Positions 44,283 through 51,309 of a DNA stretch of 64,000 nt are shown one piece after another. This stretch comes from Gemmatimonadaceae bacterium (GTDB lineage: Bacteria > Gemmatimonadota > Gemmatimonadetes > Gemmatimonadales > Gemmatimonadaceae). Position numbers and translations under genes: made by a program. The stretch spans positions 1 through 64,000 of the forward strand of contig JAUQWM010000040.1 of NCBI GenBank assembly GCA_030835125.1, given 5' to 3'. Below the pieces are notes generated by a model. That model saw nothing but the letters and a program-made list of their open reading frames with translations. It did not search any database and was not told the DNA's origin. Within the stretch, counting starts at the first letter, position 1. Every line of letters starts with the position of its first letter.

Positions 44283-45392
44283 ATGGAGAAGATCATCAAG
44301 GCCGCGATCGACCGGGGCGCCTCCGACCTGCACATCAAGGCCGGCGACGTCTTCCGGGCGCGCATCGACGGCAAGCTGGTGGCGATGACCAAGCAGGCGC
44401 TCTCGCCGGAGCAGACGCGCGCCATCGCCCTCCGCCTCATCTCGAACGAGAAGGTGCGCGAGAAGATCGACCAGATGACCGACTACGACTGCTCGTGGGG
44501 AGCGCCCGGCATCGGCCGGTTCCGCGTCAACATCCTGCGGCAGCGCTCGAGCTTCATGATCGTGATGCGCGTCATCCCCTTCAAGGTGCCCGGTACCGGC
44601 GACCTCAACCTGCCTAACGTGCTGGACCGCATCGCCGAGACCGAGCGCGGCATGGTGCTGGTGACCGGCGTGACCGGGTCGGGCAAGTCCAGTACGCTGG
44701 CCGCGATGATCCGGCACATCAACGAGAACATGGAGAAGCACATCGTCACGCTGGAGGAGCCGATCGAGTTCCTCCATCGCGACGTCCGCTCTTCGGTGAC
44801 GCAGCGCGAGATCGGCGTCGACACCGAGTCGTTCCGGCTGGGGCTCCGCGCCGCGCTCCGCCAGGATCCCGACGTGATCGTGCTGGGCGAGCTCCGCGAC
44901 TCGGAGACCATCGACACCGCGATGAAGGCCGCCGAGACCGGCCACCTGCTGCTGTCCACGCTCCACACCCCGGACGCGCAGGCCACGATCATGCGCATGA
45001 TCTCGATGTTCCCGCCCGAGGAGCACGATGGTGTCCGCCTTCGCTTGGCCGAGGCCCTCCACGCCGTCGTCTCGCAGCGCCTCCTGCCGCGGATGGACGG
45101 CAAGGGCCGCGTCGCTGCCTGCGAGGTCATGATCGTCACGTCGACCATCCGCGACCTCATCCTCCAGCAGCGGATCGGCGAGATCCGCGACTTCATCGCC
45201 GAGGGACGCGAACAGTACGGGATGCAGACCTTCGACCAGCACCTCGCCGACCTGGTCACCCAGGGCATCGTGGCCTTCGATGTGGCGCTGGCGGCCTCCA
45301 CCCAGCCGGCTGACTTCGAGCTGAAGATGAATATGTTCAGGGAAGGCTCAGGCGATTCGTCCGCATACATGGGTGTCACGGGAGGCAGGTAA
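44283..45392 (+). CDS. pilT: PilT/PilU-type pilus retraction ATPase
   Basis: Hexameric AAA-like ATPase (369 aa) powering type IV pilus retraction. Opening SDLHIKAGD, Walker A GVTGSGKSST, Asp box TLEEPIEF, Walker B IVLGELRDSET and the His box TGHLLLSTLHT. The PilT AIRNLIRE motif is replaced by STIRDLILQQ, so it may be closer to PilU or a paralogue. No other pilus gene is nearby. dapA follows with no spacer. Confidence 0.9.
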   Translation: MEKIIKAAIDRGASDLHIKAGDVFRARIDGKLVAMTKQALSPEQTRAIALRLISNEKVREKIDQMTDYDCSWGAPGIGRFRVNILRQRSSFMIVMRVIPFKVPGTGDLNLPNVLDRIAETERGMVLVTGVTGSGKSSTLAAMIRHINENMEKHIVTLEEPIEFLHRDVRSSVTQREIGVDTESFRLGLRAALRQDPDVIVLGELRDSETIDTAMKAAETGHLLLSTLHTPDAQATIMRMISMFPPEEHDGVRLRLAEALHAVVSQRLLPRMDGKGRVAACEVMIVTSTIRDLILQQRIGEIRDFIAEGREQYGMQTFDQHLADLVTQGIVAFDVALAASTQPADFELKMNMFREGSGDSSAYMGVTGGR

Positions 45393-46289
45393 ATGGCGCG
45401 AAGGTTTGGCGGGGTGATGGGTCCGCTGGCGACCCCATTCAAGGCGGACGAGTCCCTCGACGTCCCCGGGTTCGAGGCTAACATCCGCGCGCACCTGGCC
45501 GCGGGACTGCACGGGGTGCTGGTGGCCGGCTCTACCGGTGAGGCGGCGCTGCTCGATGAGGCCGAGCGGCGGCAGTTGATCGAGGCGGCCCGGAGGCTGG
45601 TGCCTTCGGACCGGATCCTCCTCGCCGGGACCGGCGCCGAGTCCACGCGCCAGTGCATCGCGCGCTGTCGTGATGCCGCGGCCGCCGGCGCTGACGCCGT
45701 GCTGGTGGTATCGCCCCACTACTACTCGAATGCCATGACGCCGGCCGCGCTGTCGGCGCACTTCCAGCGGGTGGCGGACCAGAGCCCGGTTCCGGTCCTG
45801 CTCTACAACATCCCGAAGTACGCCCATTTCCGCCTCGAGCCGGAACTCGTCGCCGCGCTCTCGCGCCACGGCAACATCGCGGGCATGAAGGACTCGGCGG
45901 GCGACATGTCGTATTTCGCGCGCTACCTGGAATCGCAGGCCGATACGTTCGACGTGTTGACGGGCCATGGTGGCACCTTCGCGACGGCGCTCCAGCTTGG
46001 TGCGCAGGGCGGCATCCTCGCGGTCGCGCTGTTTGCTCCCGACCTTTCCCTCGAGGTCTGGAACGCCGCCCGCGAAGGCAGGTTCGATGACTCGGAAACC
46101 GCGCAGCAGCCGTTGATTCCAATGGCCGCCGAAATCGTGGCCCGAATGGGTGTCCCGGGCGTGAAGGCGGCGATGGATCGCATGGGGCTGACGGGCGGCC
46201 ACGTCCGGCTCCCCCTCCTTCCCCTGCTGGCAGCCGACCTGGCCAGGGTTGACGAACTGATCTCCGGGGTCACGGTCTCTCATTCGTGA
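45393..46289 (+). CDS. dapA: DapA-family dihydrodipicolinate synthase/aldolase
   Basis: (beta/alpha)8 lyase of 298 aa. GSTGEAALL, the Tyr in LLYNIPKY, and the Schiff-base Lys in IAGMKDSAGD identify the family. DapA condenses pyruvate with aspartate semialdehyde for lysine and peptidoglycan synthesis; other members act on sialic or keto-sugar acids, so the exact role is an inference. It starts directly after the pilT stop. Its own stop lies inside the first unit of a heptad array. Confidence 0.85.
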   Translation: MARRFGGVMGPLATPFKADESLDVPGFEANIRAHLAAGLHGVLVAGSTGEAALLDEAERRQLIEAARRLVPSDRILLAGTGAESTRQCIARCRDAAAAGADAVLVVSPHYYSNAMTPAALSAHFQRVADQSPVPVLLYNIPKYAHFRLEPELVAALSRHGNIAGMKDSAGDMSYFARYLESQADTFDVLTGHGGTFATALQLGAQGGILAVALFAPDLSLEVWNAAREGRFDDSETAQQPLIPMAAEIVARMGVPGVKAAMDRMGLTGGHVRLPLLPLLAADLARVDELISGVTVSHS

Positions 46290-46365
46290 CTGGTGATTCG
46301 TGACTGGTGACTCGGCACAATGGGTAGTGACCTGCCGAGTCACGAATCACGATTTCACGAATCAC
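46286..46365. repeat. Inverted heptad arrays, GTGACTG/GTGACTC and GAATCAC types
   Basis: GTGACTG, GTGATTC, GTGACTG, GTGACTC (46286-46313) begins in the dapA stop codon. The complementary array GAGTCAC, GAATCAC, GATTTCAC, GAATCAC (46337-46365) follows. The inner 11-mers GTGACTCGGCA and TGCCGAGTCAC are identical to those at 30265 and 30295. Confidence 0.9.
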
Positions 46366-46379
46366 GAGGAGGTCCCTGC

Positions 46380-46427
46380 TTGAATCCTCGTGCGGCGATC
46401 GGCCGTAGGGCGGGGCGAGTATGCTGA
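46380..46427 (+). CDS. Possible 15-codon leader ORF before the DUF456 gene
   Basis: GAGGAGGT (46366-46373) stands 6 bp before a TTG at 46380. That frame runs 15 codons and stops with a TGA at 46425-46427, overlapping the DUF456 ATG region. The ribosome binding site is better than the one for the next gene, so a coupled leader peptide is possible. It could also be chance. Confidence 0.3.
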   Translation: MNPRAAIGRRAGRVC

Positions 46428-46918
46428 CCATTGCCTTTCTCGCCGTCTGCCTGATCTCGGTCGTCCTGGTGCCCCTGGGGCTTCCCGGGACGTTCATCAT
46501 GGTCGCCGCCGCGATGGCTGCGGACTGGCTGGCCTCGGCGGGCATTGGCTGGGTCGCGATCGGCGTGTCGCTGATCCTCGCGATCATCGCCGAGGTGTTC
46601 GAGTGGACGCTGTCTGCACAGTTCGCGCGGAAGTACGGCGGGTCGAAGCGCGCGGGCTGGGGCGCCCTGATCGGCGGGTTCGTCGGCGCATTCGCGGGCG
46701 TCCCGGTGCCGGTAATCGGGTCGATGATCGGGGCCTTTGCCGGCGCGTTCCTCGGTGCCCTGGTCGCCGAGTACACGCAACCGCACTCTGATGCCACGTC
46801 GGCGACCCGGGTGGCCACAGGCGCCCTGCTTGGCAAGGCGGCTGCCACCGCGCTCAAGCTGGCAATCGCCTTCACAATCGCAAGCATCCTCCTGTTCGCC
46901 CTCATCGGGGGCGGGTAG
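46421..46918 (+). CDS. DUF456-family membrane protein
   Basis: Small membrane protein of 165 aa with about four hydrophobic segments (1-25, 30-62, 88-115, 140-165) and glycine-rich turns such as GGFVGAFAGVPVPVIGSMIGAFAGAF, in part GAFAGVPVPVIGS. This pattern matches the DUF456 family, whose function is unknown. It lies alone between dapA and purA and is flanked on both sides by heptad arrays. Confidence 0.82.
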   Translation: MLTIAFLAVCLISVVLVPLGLPGTFIMVAAAMAADWLASAGIGWVAIGVSLILAIIAEVFEWTLSAQFARKYGGSKRAGWGALIGGFVGAFAGVPVPVIGSMIGAFAGAFLGALVAEYTQPHSDATSATRVATGALLGKAAATALKLAIAFTIASILLFALIGGG

Positions 46919-46923
46919 GCCGA

Positions 46924-47021
46924 GCATCAGGCATCAGGCATCAGGCATCAGGCATCAGGCATCAGGCATCAGGCATCAAGCATCGGCATCAGGCATCAGG
47001 CATCAGGCATCGGGGCATCGG
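46924..47021. repeat. Long heptad array, GCATCAG
   Basis: Ten perfect GCATCAG copies (seven in a row from 46924, then three from 46986) with variants GCATCAA, GCATCG and GCATCGG. It begins 5 bp after the DUF456 stop and is one of the two longest arrays in the window, with the one at 63076. Confidence 0.95.
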
Positions 47022-47035
47022 GATGAGGTTTCTGG

Positions 47036-47077
47036 CCTCTGGCCTCTGGCCTCTGACCTCTGACCTCTGACCTCAGG
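47036..47077. repeat. Heptad array, CCTCTGG/CCTCTGA
   Basis: CCTCTGG twice, CCTCTGA three times, then CCTCAGG. A different word follows the GCATCAG array in the same gap, with the same 7-bp period. Confidence 0.92.
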
Positions 47078-47110
47078 GTTTGTGCCTCTGGCCTTTTGTC
47101 GATTCCGGAA

Positions 47111-47116
47111 TAGAAT
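47111..47116 (+). promoter_or_regulatory. Candidate -10 element before purA
   Basis: TAGAAT with CTGGCCTT some 18 bp upstream; glyS has the same TAGAAT (49581-49586), also with CTGGCCTT nearby. No TTGACA-like -35 is seen, so this is tentative. Confidence 0.3.
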
Positions 47117-47123
47117 TCATCAA

Positions 47124-47160
47124 CGCCCCGCCCGTCCCGGACCCGGGGCGGATTTTTTTT
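47124..47160 (+). terminator. Strong Rho-independent terminator just before purA
   Basis: CGCCCCG (47124-47130) pairs with CGGGGCG (47144-47150) and is followed by GA and eight T. It ends 22 bp before the purA ATG. It either stops transcripts from DUF456 or works as an attenuator in the purA leader. Confidence 0.85.
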
Positions 47161-47182
47161 GCCCTTGCTTCCCCCTGCACTC

Positions 47183-48463
47183 ATGTTCGACACGAAGACC
47201 CGCACGGTGGTGGTCGTCGGCGCCCAATGGGGCGACGAGGGGAAGGGCAAACTGGTCGACGTCATGGCCGAGCGGGCCGACTGGGTGGTTCGGTATCAGG
47301 GGGGCGCCAATGCGGGCCACACCGTGGACATTGGCGAGCGGTCGTTCATCCTCCACCAGGTGCCCAGCGGGATCCTGCACAAGGGCGTGCGCTGTGCGAT
47401 CGGGAACGGCGTGGTACTCGATCCGGAGACGCTGTTCGCGGAGATGGATGAACTGGTGCGCGACGGCGTGGACGTGGAGGGCCGCCTGTACGTGAGCGAC
47501 CGGGCGCACCTCGTGCTGCCGTACCACAAGCTCGTGGATGGCGAGAGTGCGGCGAGCAAGGCCATCGGGACCACGGGGCGGGGGATCGGGCCGGCCTACG
47601 AGGACAAGATCGGGCGGCGGGGTGTCCGGGTCACGGACCTGAGGCACATGGATCGCCTGCGCCAGCTGGTGGAACTGGGGGTGGATCACGCCAATGCGCA
47701 GTTGCAGCGCTTCCACTCGTCGCGCCGGGCCGATGTGGCCGCCACGATGGACGTGCTCAGGGCCATCGCGCCGCGCCTGCTGGCCCTGTCGGAGGATGTC
47801 GGGCTCGTGATCCACCAGGCGCGGCAGTCCGGCGCCGCCGTGCTGCTCGAGGGGGCACAGGGGTCGCTCCTGGACGTGGACCACGGCACCTACCCCTTCG
47901 TGACGTCGAGCAATACCACCGTGGGCGGCGCGTTCATCGGGGCCGGGATCGCGCCTAACGCGTCGCACGCCGCCCTGGGGGTCGTCAAGGCGTACACGAC
48001 CCGGGTGGGCAACGGGCCGTTGCCCACCGAGTTCGACGAGGCCATGGGGACGCGCGTGCGCACGCTGGGGAACGAGTTCGGCGCGACCACGGGGCGCCCG
48101 CGGCGGTGCGGCTGGTTCGACGCGGTCGTCGTGCGATACGCGGTCCGGGTGAACGGCCTGACGCACCTGGCCGTGACGAAGCTCGACGTCCTGGATACAC
48201 TGGAGCGGATCGGGCTCTGCACCGGATACCGGGTCCACGGGGAGCACGTCAGCGAGTTCCCGGCCGACATCGCCGCGCTCGACGATGTGGAGCCGGAGTA
48301 CGAGTGGTTCGAGGGCTGGCAGTCGTCGATTGCCGACGCGCGTCGCCTGGAGCAGCTGCCCGCGACCGCGCGGCGGTACCTCGATCGCATCGAGTCCCTC
48401 GTCAACGCACCCATCCGGTTCGTGAGCGTGGGGACGCGGCGGGACCAGATCATCGGAAGCTAG
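47183..48463 (+). CDS. purA: Adenylosuccinate synthetase
   Basis: Makes adenylosuccinate from IMP, aspartate and GTP, the first step to AMP (426 aa). VVGAQWGDEGKGK with catalytic Asp, QGGANAGHTV with catalytic His, TTGRGIGPAYEDK, and EGAQGSLLDVDHGTYPFVTSS are all present. The ATG at 47183 starts MFDTKTRTVVVVG; a longer frame upstream would cross the terminator. A strong terminator precedes it, so attenuation control is possible. Its stop codon touches the ATG of the next gene. Confidence 0.97.
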   Translation: MFDTKTRTVVVVGAQWGDEGKGKLVDVMAERADWVVRYQGGANAGHTVDIGERSFILHQVPSGILHKGVRCAIGNGVVLDPETLFAEMDELVRDGVDVEGRLYVSDRAHLVLPYHKLVDGESAASKAIGTTGRGIGPAYEDKIGRRGVRVTDLRHMDRLRQLVELGVDHANAQLQRFHSSRRADVAATMDVLRAIAPRLLALSEDVGLVIHQARQSGAAVLLEGAQGSLLDVDHGTYPFVTSSNTTVGGAFIGAGIAPNASHAALGVVKAYTTRVGNGPLPTEFDEAMGTRVRTLGNEFGATTGRPRRCGWFDAVVVRYAVRVNGLTHLAVTKLDVLDTLERIGLCTGYRVHGEHVSEFPADIAALDDVEPEYEWFEGWQSSIADARRLEQLPATARRYLDRIESLVNAPIRFVSVGTRRDQIIGS

Positions 48464-49519
48464 ATGGGAGACGGGAGGCGGGAGACGGGAGCCACAGCCC
48501 TCCCAATCCTGGATGCCGTGGTCATCGGCGCGGGACCATGTGGGCTGGCCGCCGCCATCGCGTTGCGGCAGGCGGGGCTCTCGGCATGCGTGGTCGACCG
48601 GGATTGCGTGGTCAGCAGCATCACCCAGTACCCGCCGTACGCCACGTTCTTCTCCACCGCGGAGAAGCTGTCGTTAGGTGGGCTGCCGTTCGTGGTGGCG
48701 GAGGCCAAGCCGTCGCGGCGCGACGCGCTGGCCTACTACCGCGCCGTGGTGACCTACTTCCAGCTCGACGTGCGGCAGTACGAGGCCGTGGAGTCCATCG
48801 AGGGCGCGCCGGGCGGCTTCGTGGTGCGGACCCGGGGGCGCGGTGGCGAAGTCCGGGAGGTCCCGGCGCGGGCAGTGGTCGTCGCGACGGGGTACTGGGG
48901 ATCGCCGAACCGGCTGGGCGTGCCCGGCGAGGAACTCCCCCATGTCTCCCATGCCTACAGCGAGGGACACCACGCATTCCAGCAGGCCGCCATGGTGGTT
49001 GGGGGCGGCAACTCGGCGGCCGAAGCCGCGCTCGACCTGTGGCGCGCCGGGGCCAGGGTCACCATCACGCACTTCGGGCCTACCTTCGACAAGAAGATCA
49101 AGCCGTGGATCCTGCCGGACCTCGAGAACCGGATTGCCGAGGGGAGCATCGGGGCCCGGTGGAACCGGAGGGTCGCTTCGATCGAACCGGGCTGGGTGAC
49201 CCTCCGGGACGAGGGAGGGAACACGGAACGGGTGCCGGCCGATCATGTGTACCTGCTCACCGGCTACTCGCCGAACGTGGACCTGCTGCGCGCCTCCGGG
49301 GTGTCGATCGACGCCACGACCGGGATCCCGAGTCATGATCCGGCGACGCTGGAGACCAGCGTGCCGGGGTTGTTCATCGCCGGGGTGGTGGTGGCCGGGT
49401 TCGACGCCAACAAGGTGTTCATCGAGAACGGGCGGTACCATGGCGACCGGATCGTGGCGCGGATCCTGGGCCGTCCGGCCCCGGAGACGCCCGGTGTGAG
49501 CCGGGACCTGGACGGGTAG
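48464..49519 (+). CDS. YpdA/Bdr-like flavin disulfide reductase
   Basis: FAD/NAD(P)-binding protein (351 aa) resembling YpdA, the bacillithiol disulfide reductase. FAD motif VVIGAGPCGLAAAI (19-32), second dinucleotide motif MVVGGGNSAAEAAL, and the late GLFIAGVVVAGFDANKVFIENGR. This would imply bacillithiol as the low-molecular-weight thiol. The first 10 codons are heptad repeat DNA (GGGAGAC units), so a natural start may lie further in, though no better start codon is obvious. It directly follows purA. Confidence 0.85.
   Translation: MGDGRRETGATALPILDAVVIGAGPCGLAAAIALRQAGLSACVVDRDCVVSSITQYPPYATFFSTAEKLSLGGLPFVVAEAKPSRRDALAYYRAVVTYFQLDVRQYEAVESIEGAPGGFVVRTRGRGGEVREVPARAVVVATGYWGSPNRLGVPGEELPHVSHAYSEGHHAFQQAAMVVGGGNSAAEAALDLWRAGARVTITHFGPTFDKKIKPWILPDLENRIAEGSIGARWNRRVASIEPGWVTLRDEGGNTERVPADHVYLLTGYSPNVDLLRASGVSIDATTGIPSHDPATLETSVPGLFIAGVVVAGFDANKVFIENGRYHGDRIVARILGRPAPETPGVSRDLDG
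48466..48493. repeat. Heptad repeat inside the 5' end of the reductase gene, GGGAGAC type
   Basis: GGGAGAC, GGGAGGC, GGGAGAC, GGGAGCC. The only array of this family in the window that lies inside an annotated reading frame. Confidence 0.8.
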
Positions 49520-49598
49520 GGCAGCGCACAGAGCGCGAGGCGCAAGGCGCAGAGGGCAGCGGAGCGCTGGCCTTCGGGGCTAGAATACGGCACCGAGG

Positions 49599-49643
49599 GA
49601 TGGGAGTTCTCCATTCGCCTCCCATCTCCCATCTCCCATCTCC
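49599..49643. repeat. Inverted repeat and heptad array, CATCTCC x3
   Basis: GATGGGAG (49599-49606) is complementary to CTCCCATC (49619-49626), which leads into CATCTCC three times (49623-49643). Then CGTCTC runs into the ATG of glyS. A weaker AGGCGCA-type repeat lies at 49538-49558. Confidence 0.88.
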
Positions 49644-49649
49644 CGTCTC

Positions 49650-51008
49650 ATGCATCCCGACGTCTTCGACAAGCTCGTTTCCCTCTGCAAACGGCGCGGG
49701 TTCATCTTCCAGTCCTCCGAGGTGTACGGCGGGACCGGCTCCGTGTGGGACTACGGCCCGTTAGGCGTCGAGCTCAAGAAGAACCTCAAGGACCGCTGGT
49801 GGCACGCGATGGTGCGTGCCCGCGACGACATCGAGGGGCTGGACGCGGCGATCCTGATGCACCCGAAGGTGTGGGAGGCTAGCGGCCACGTCGCCGGGTT
49901 CACCGACCCGCTGGTGGACTGCAAGGCGTGCAAGGCGCGCTTCCGCGCCGACCAGGTCGAGTCGTCGCAGTGCCCGCGGAAGCCGAGCAAGCACCCGGGC
50001 GAGCACACGGACTGCCAGCTCACCGAGCCGCGGTTGTTCAACCTCATGTTCAAGACCTTCATGGGGCCCGTGGAGGACAGCGCCGCGGTCGTGTACCTGC
50101 GCCCCGAAACGGCGCAGGGGATCTACGTCAACTTCCTCAACGTCCAGCAGGCCACGCGGCAGAAGGTGCCCTTCGGCATCGCCCAGATCGGGAAGGCGTT
50201 CCGGAACGAGATCACGCCCGGAAACTTCATCTTCCGCACGCGCGAGTTCGAGCAGATGGAGATGCAGTTCTTCGTCGACCCGCAGCAGGCGTCGGGCGGC
50301 CGCACCGACATGGAGTGGTTCGAGTACTGGAAGGAGCAGCGGCTGCAGTGGCACCTGGCGCTCGGGCTCGACCGGGAGCGCCTGCAGTTCCACCAGCACA
50401 CCCCGCAGGAACTGGCGCACTATGCGCGCGCGGCGTTCGACGTCCAGTTCGACTTCGGCGGTACGCTCGGCTTTCAGGAGATCGAGGGCGTCCACCATCG
50501 CGGTGACTTCGACCTCACGCAGCACCAGAAGGCGTCCGGCAAGCGACTCGAGTACCTCGACCAGCCGGCGAACCGCCGGTATGTGCCATTCGTGATCGAG
50601 ACCTCGGTGGGGTGCGATCGGACGCTGCTGTCCGTGCTGGTGAACGGCTACCGCGAGGAAGTCGTGGAAGGGGAGGAGGAAGGGCGCACCGTGCTGCGCA
50701 TCCTGCCGTCCCTGGCGCCGATCAAGGCGGGCATCTTCCCGCTCGTGAAGAAGGACGGGATGCCGGAGTTCGCCGAGAAGCTGGCCGCCGAGTTGAGGCC
50801 GCAATTCCCGGTGTTCTACGACGAGTCTGGCGCGATCGGTCGCCGGTACCGTCGTCAGGATGAAGTCGGGACGCCCTGGTGCCTCACGGTGGACGGACAG
50901 ACGATGCAGGACCAGACGGTGACGGTCCGGGATCGTGATACCCTGGCACAGGAGCGGGTCGCGGCTGACCAGGTACGCGCCTGGATTTCCGGGCGACTCT
51001 CCAGCTGA
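49650..51008 (+). CDS. glyS: Glycyl-tRNA synthetase, alpha2 dimeric type
   Basis: Class II synthetase (452 aa) of the single-chain homodimer type rather than the alpha2-beta2 form. [15 protein letters not shown] near the start, motif 2 region [28 protein letters not shown], and motif 3 [12 protein letters not shown] zinc-type Cys/His insert is seen (CKACKARF...CPRK). The ATG follows directly on a CATCTCC array with no ribosome binding site. Confidence 0.97.
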   Translation: MHPDVFDKLVSLCKRRGFIFQSSEVYGGTGSVWDYGPLGVELKKNLKDRWWHAMVRARDDIEGLDAAILMHPKVWEASGHVAGFTDPLVDCKACKARFRADQVESSQCPRKPSKHPGEHTDCQLTEPRLFNLMFKTFMGPVEDSAAVVYLRPETAQGIYVNFLNVQQATRQKVPFGIAQIGKAFRNEITPGNFIFRTREFEQMEMQFFVDPQQASGGRTDMEWFEYWKEQRLQWHLALGLDRERLQFHQHTPQELAHYARAAFDVQFDFGGTLGFQEIEGVHHRGDFDLTQHQKASGKRLEYLDQPANRRYVPFVIETSVGCDRTLLSVLVNGYREEVVEGEEEGRTVLRILPSLAPIKAGIFPLVKKDGMPEFAEKLAAELRPQFPVFYDESGAIGRRYRRQDEVGTPWCLTVDGQTMQDQTVTVRDRDTLAQERVAADQVRAWISGRLSS

Positions 51009-51309
51009 TCCGGGCCGGGTTCACTCGAGCAGGCTGCAGCGCTCGAGTGGCTGCCCGGTGCGTCGAACGGCGGGGTCGGCGACGGTGACAGGATCGATGG
51101 ATCGCGTAACGCTTTGAGTCGGTGCGTGGATCGACTTGTTACCTCGCCGTGCGCCGCGCGAGCCCCGATGGTGAGGACAAGTCGTTGCCGCCGAGGCACT
51201 TCGTTGCGCCGCCTGCGCGGCACACATGTCGCATTGGCCGGGACGGGATGTGGGAATTGGGCGGAGCACGTCCATCCATCCAGAGTCACCGTCACCAGGG
51301 GTCATCCTC
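51009..51309 (+). other. Gene-free, hairpin-rich region before the large lipoprotein
   Basis: No gene seen. CACTCGAG/CTCGAGTG (51022-51049) makes an 8-bp stem after glyS. A longer imperfect hairpin, CGACTTGT (51132-51139) with ACAAGTCG (51177-51184) and an inner CCTC/GAGG pairing, lies mid-region. AGGGG near 51297-51301 is the ribosome binding site of the next gene. Confidence 0.45.

Noticed and set aside
46924-47077. CRISPR array
   Set aside because: The repeat period is 7 bp with no unique spacers, and no cas genes are nearby.
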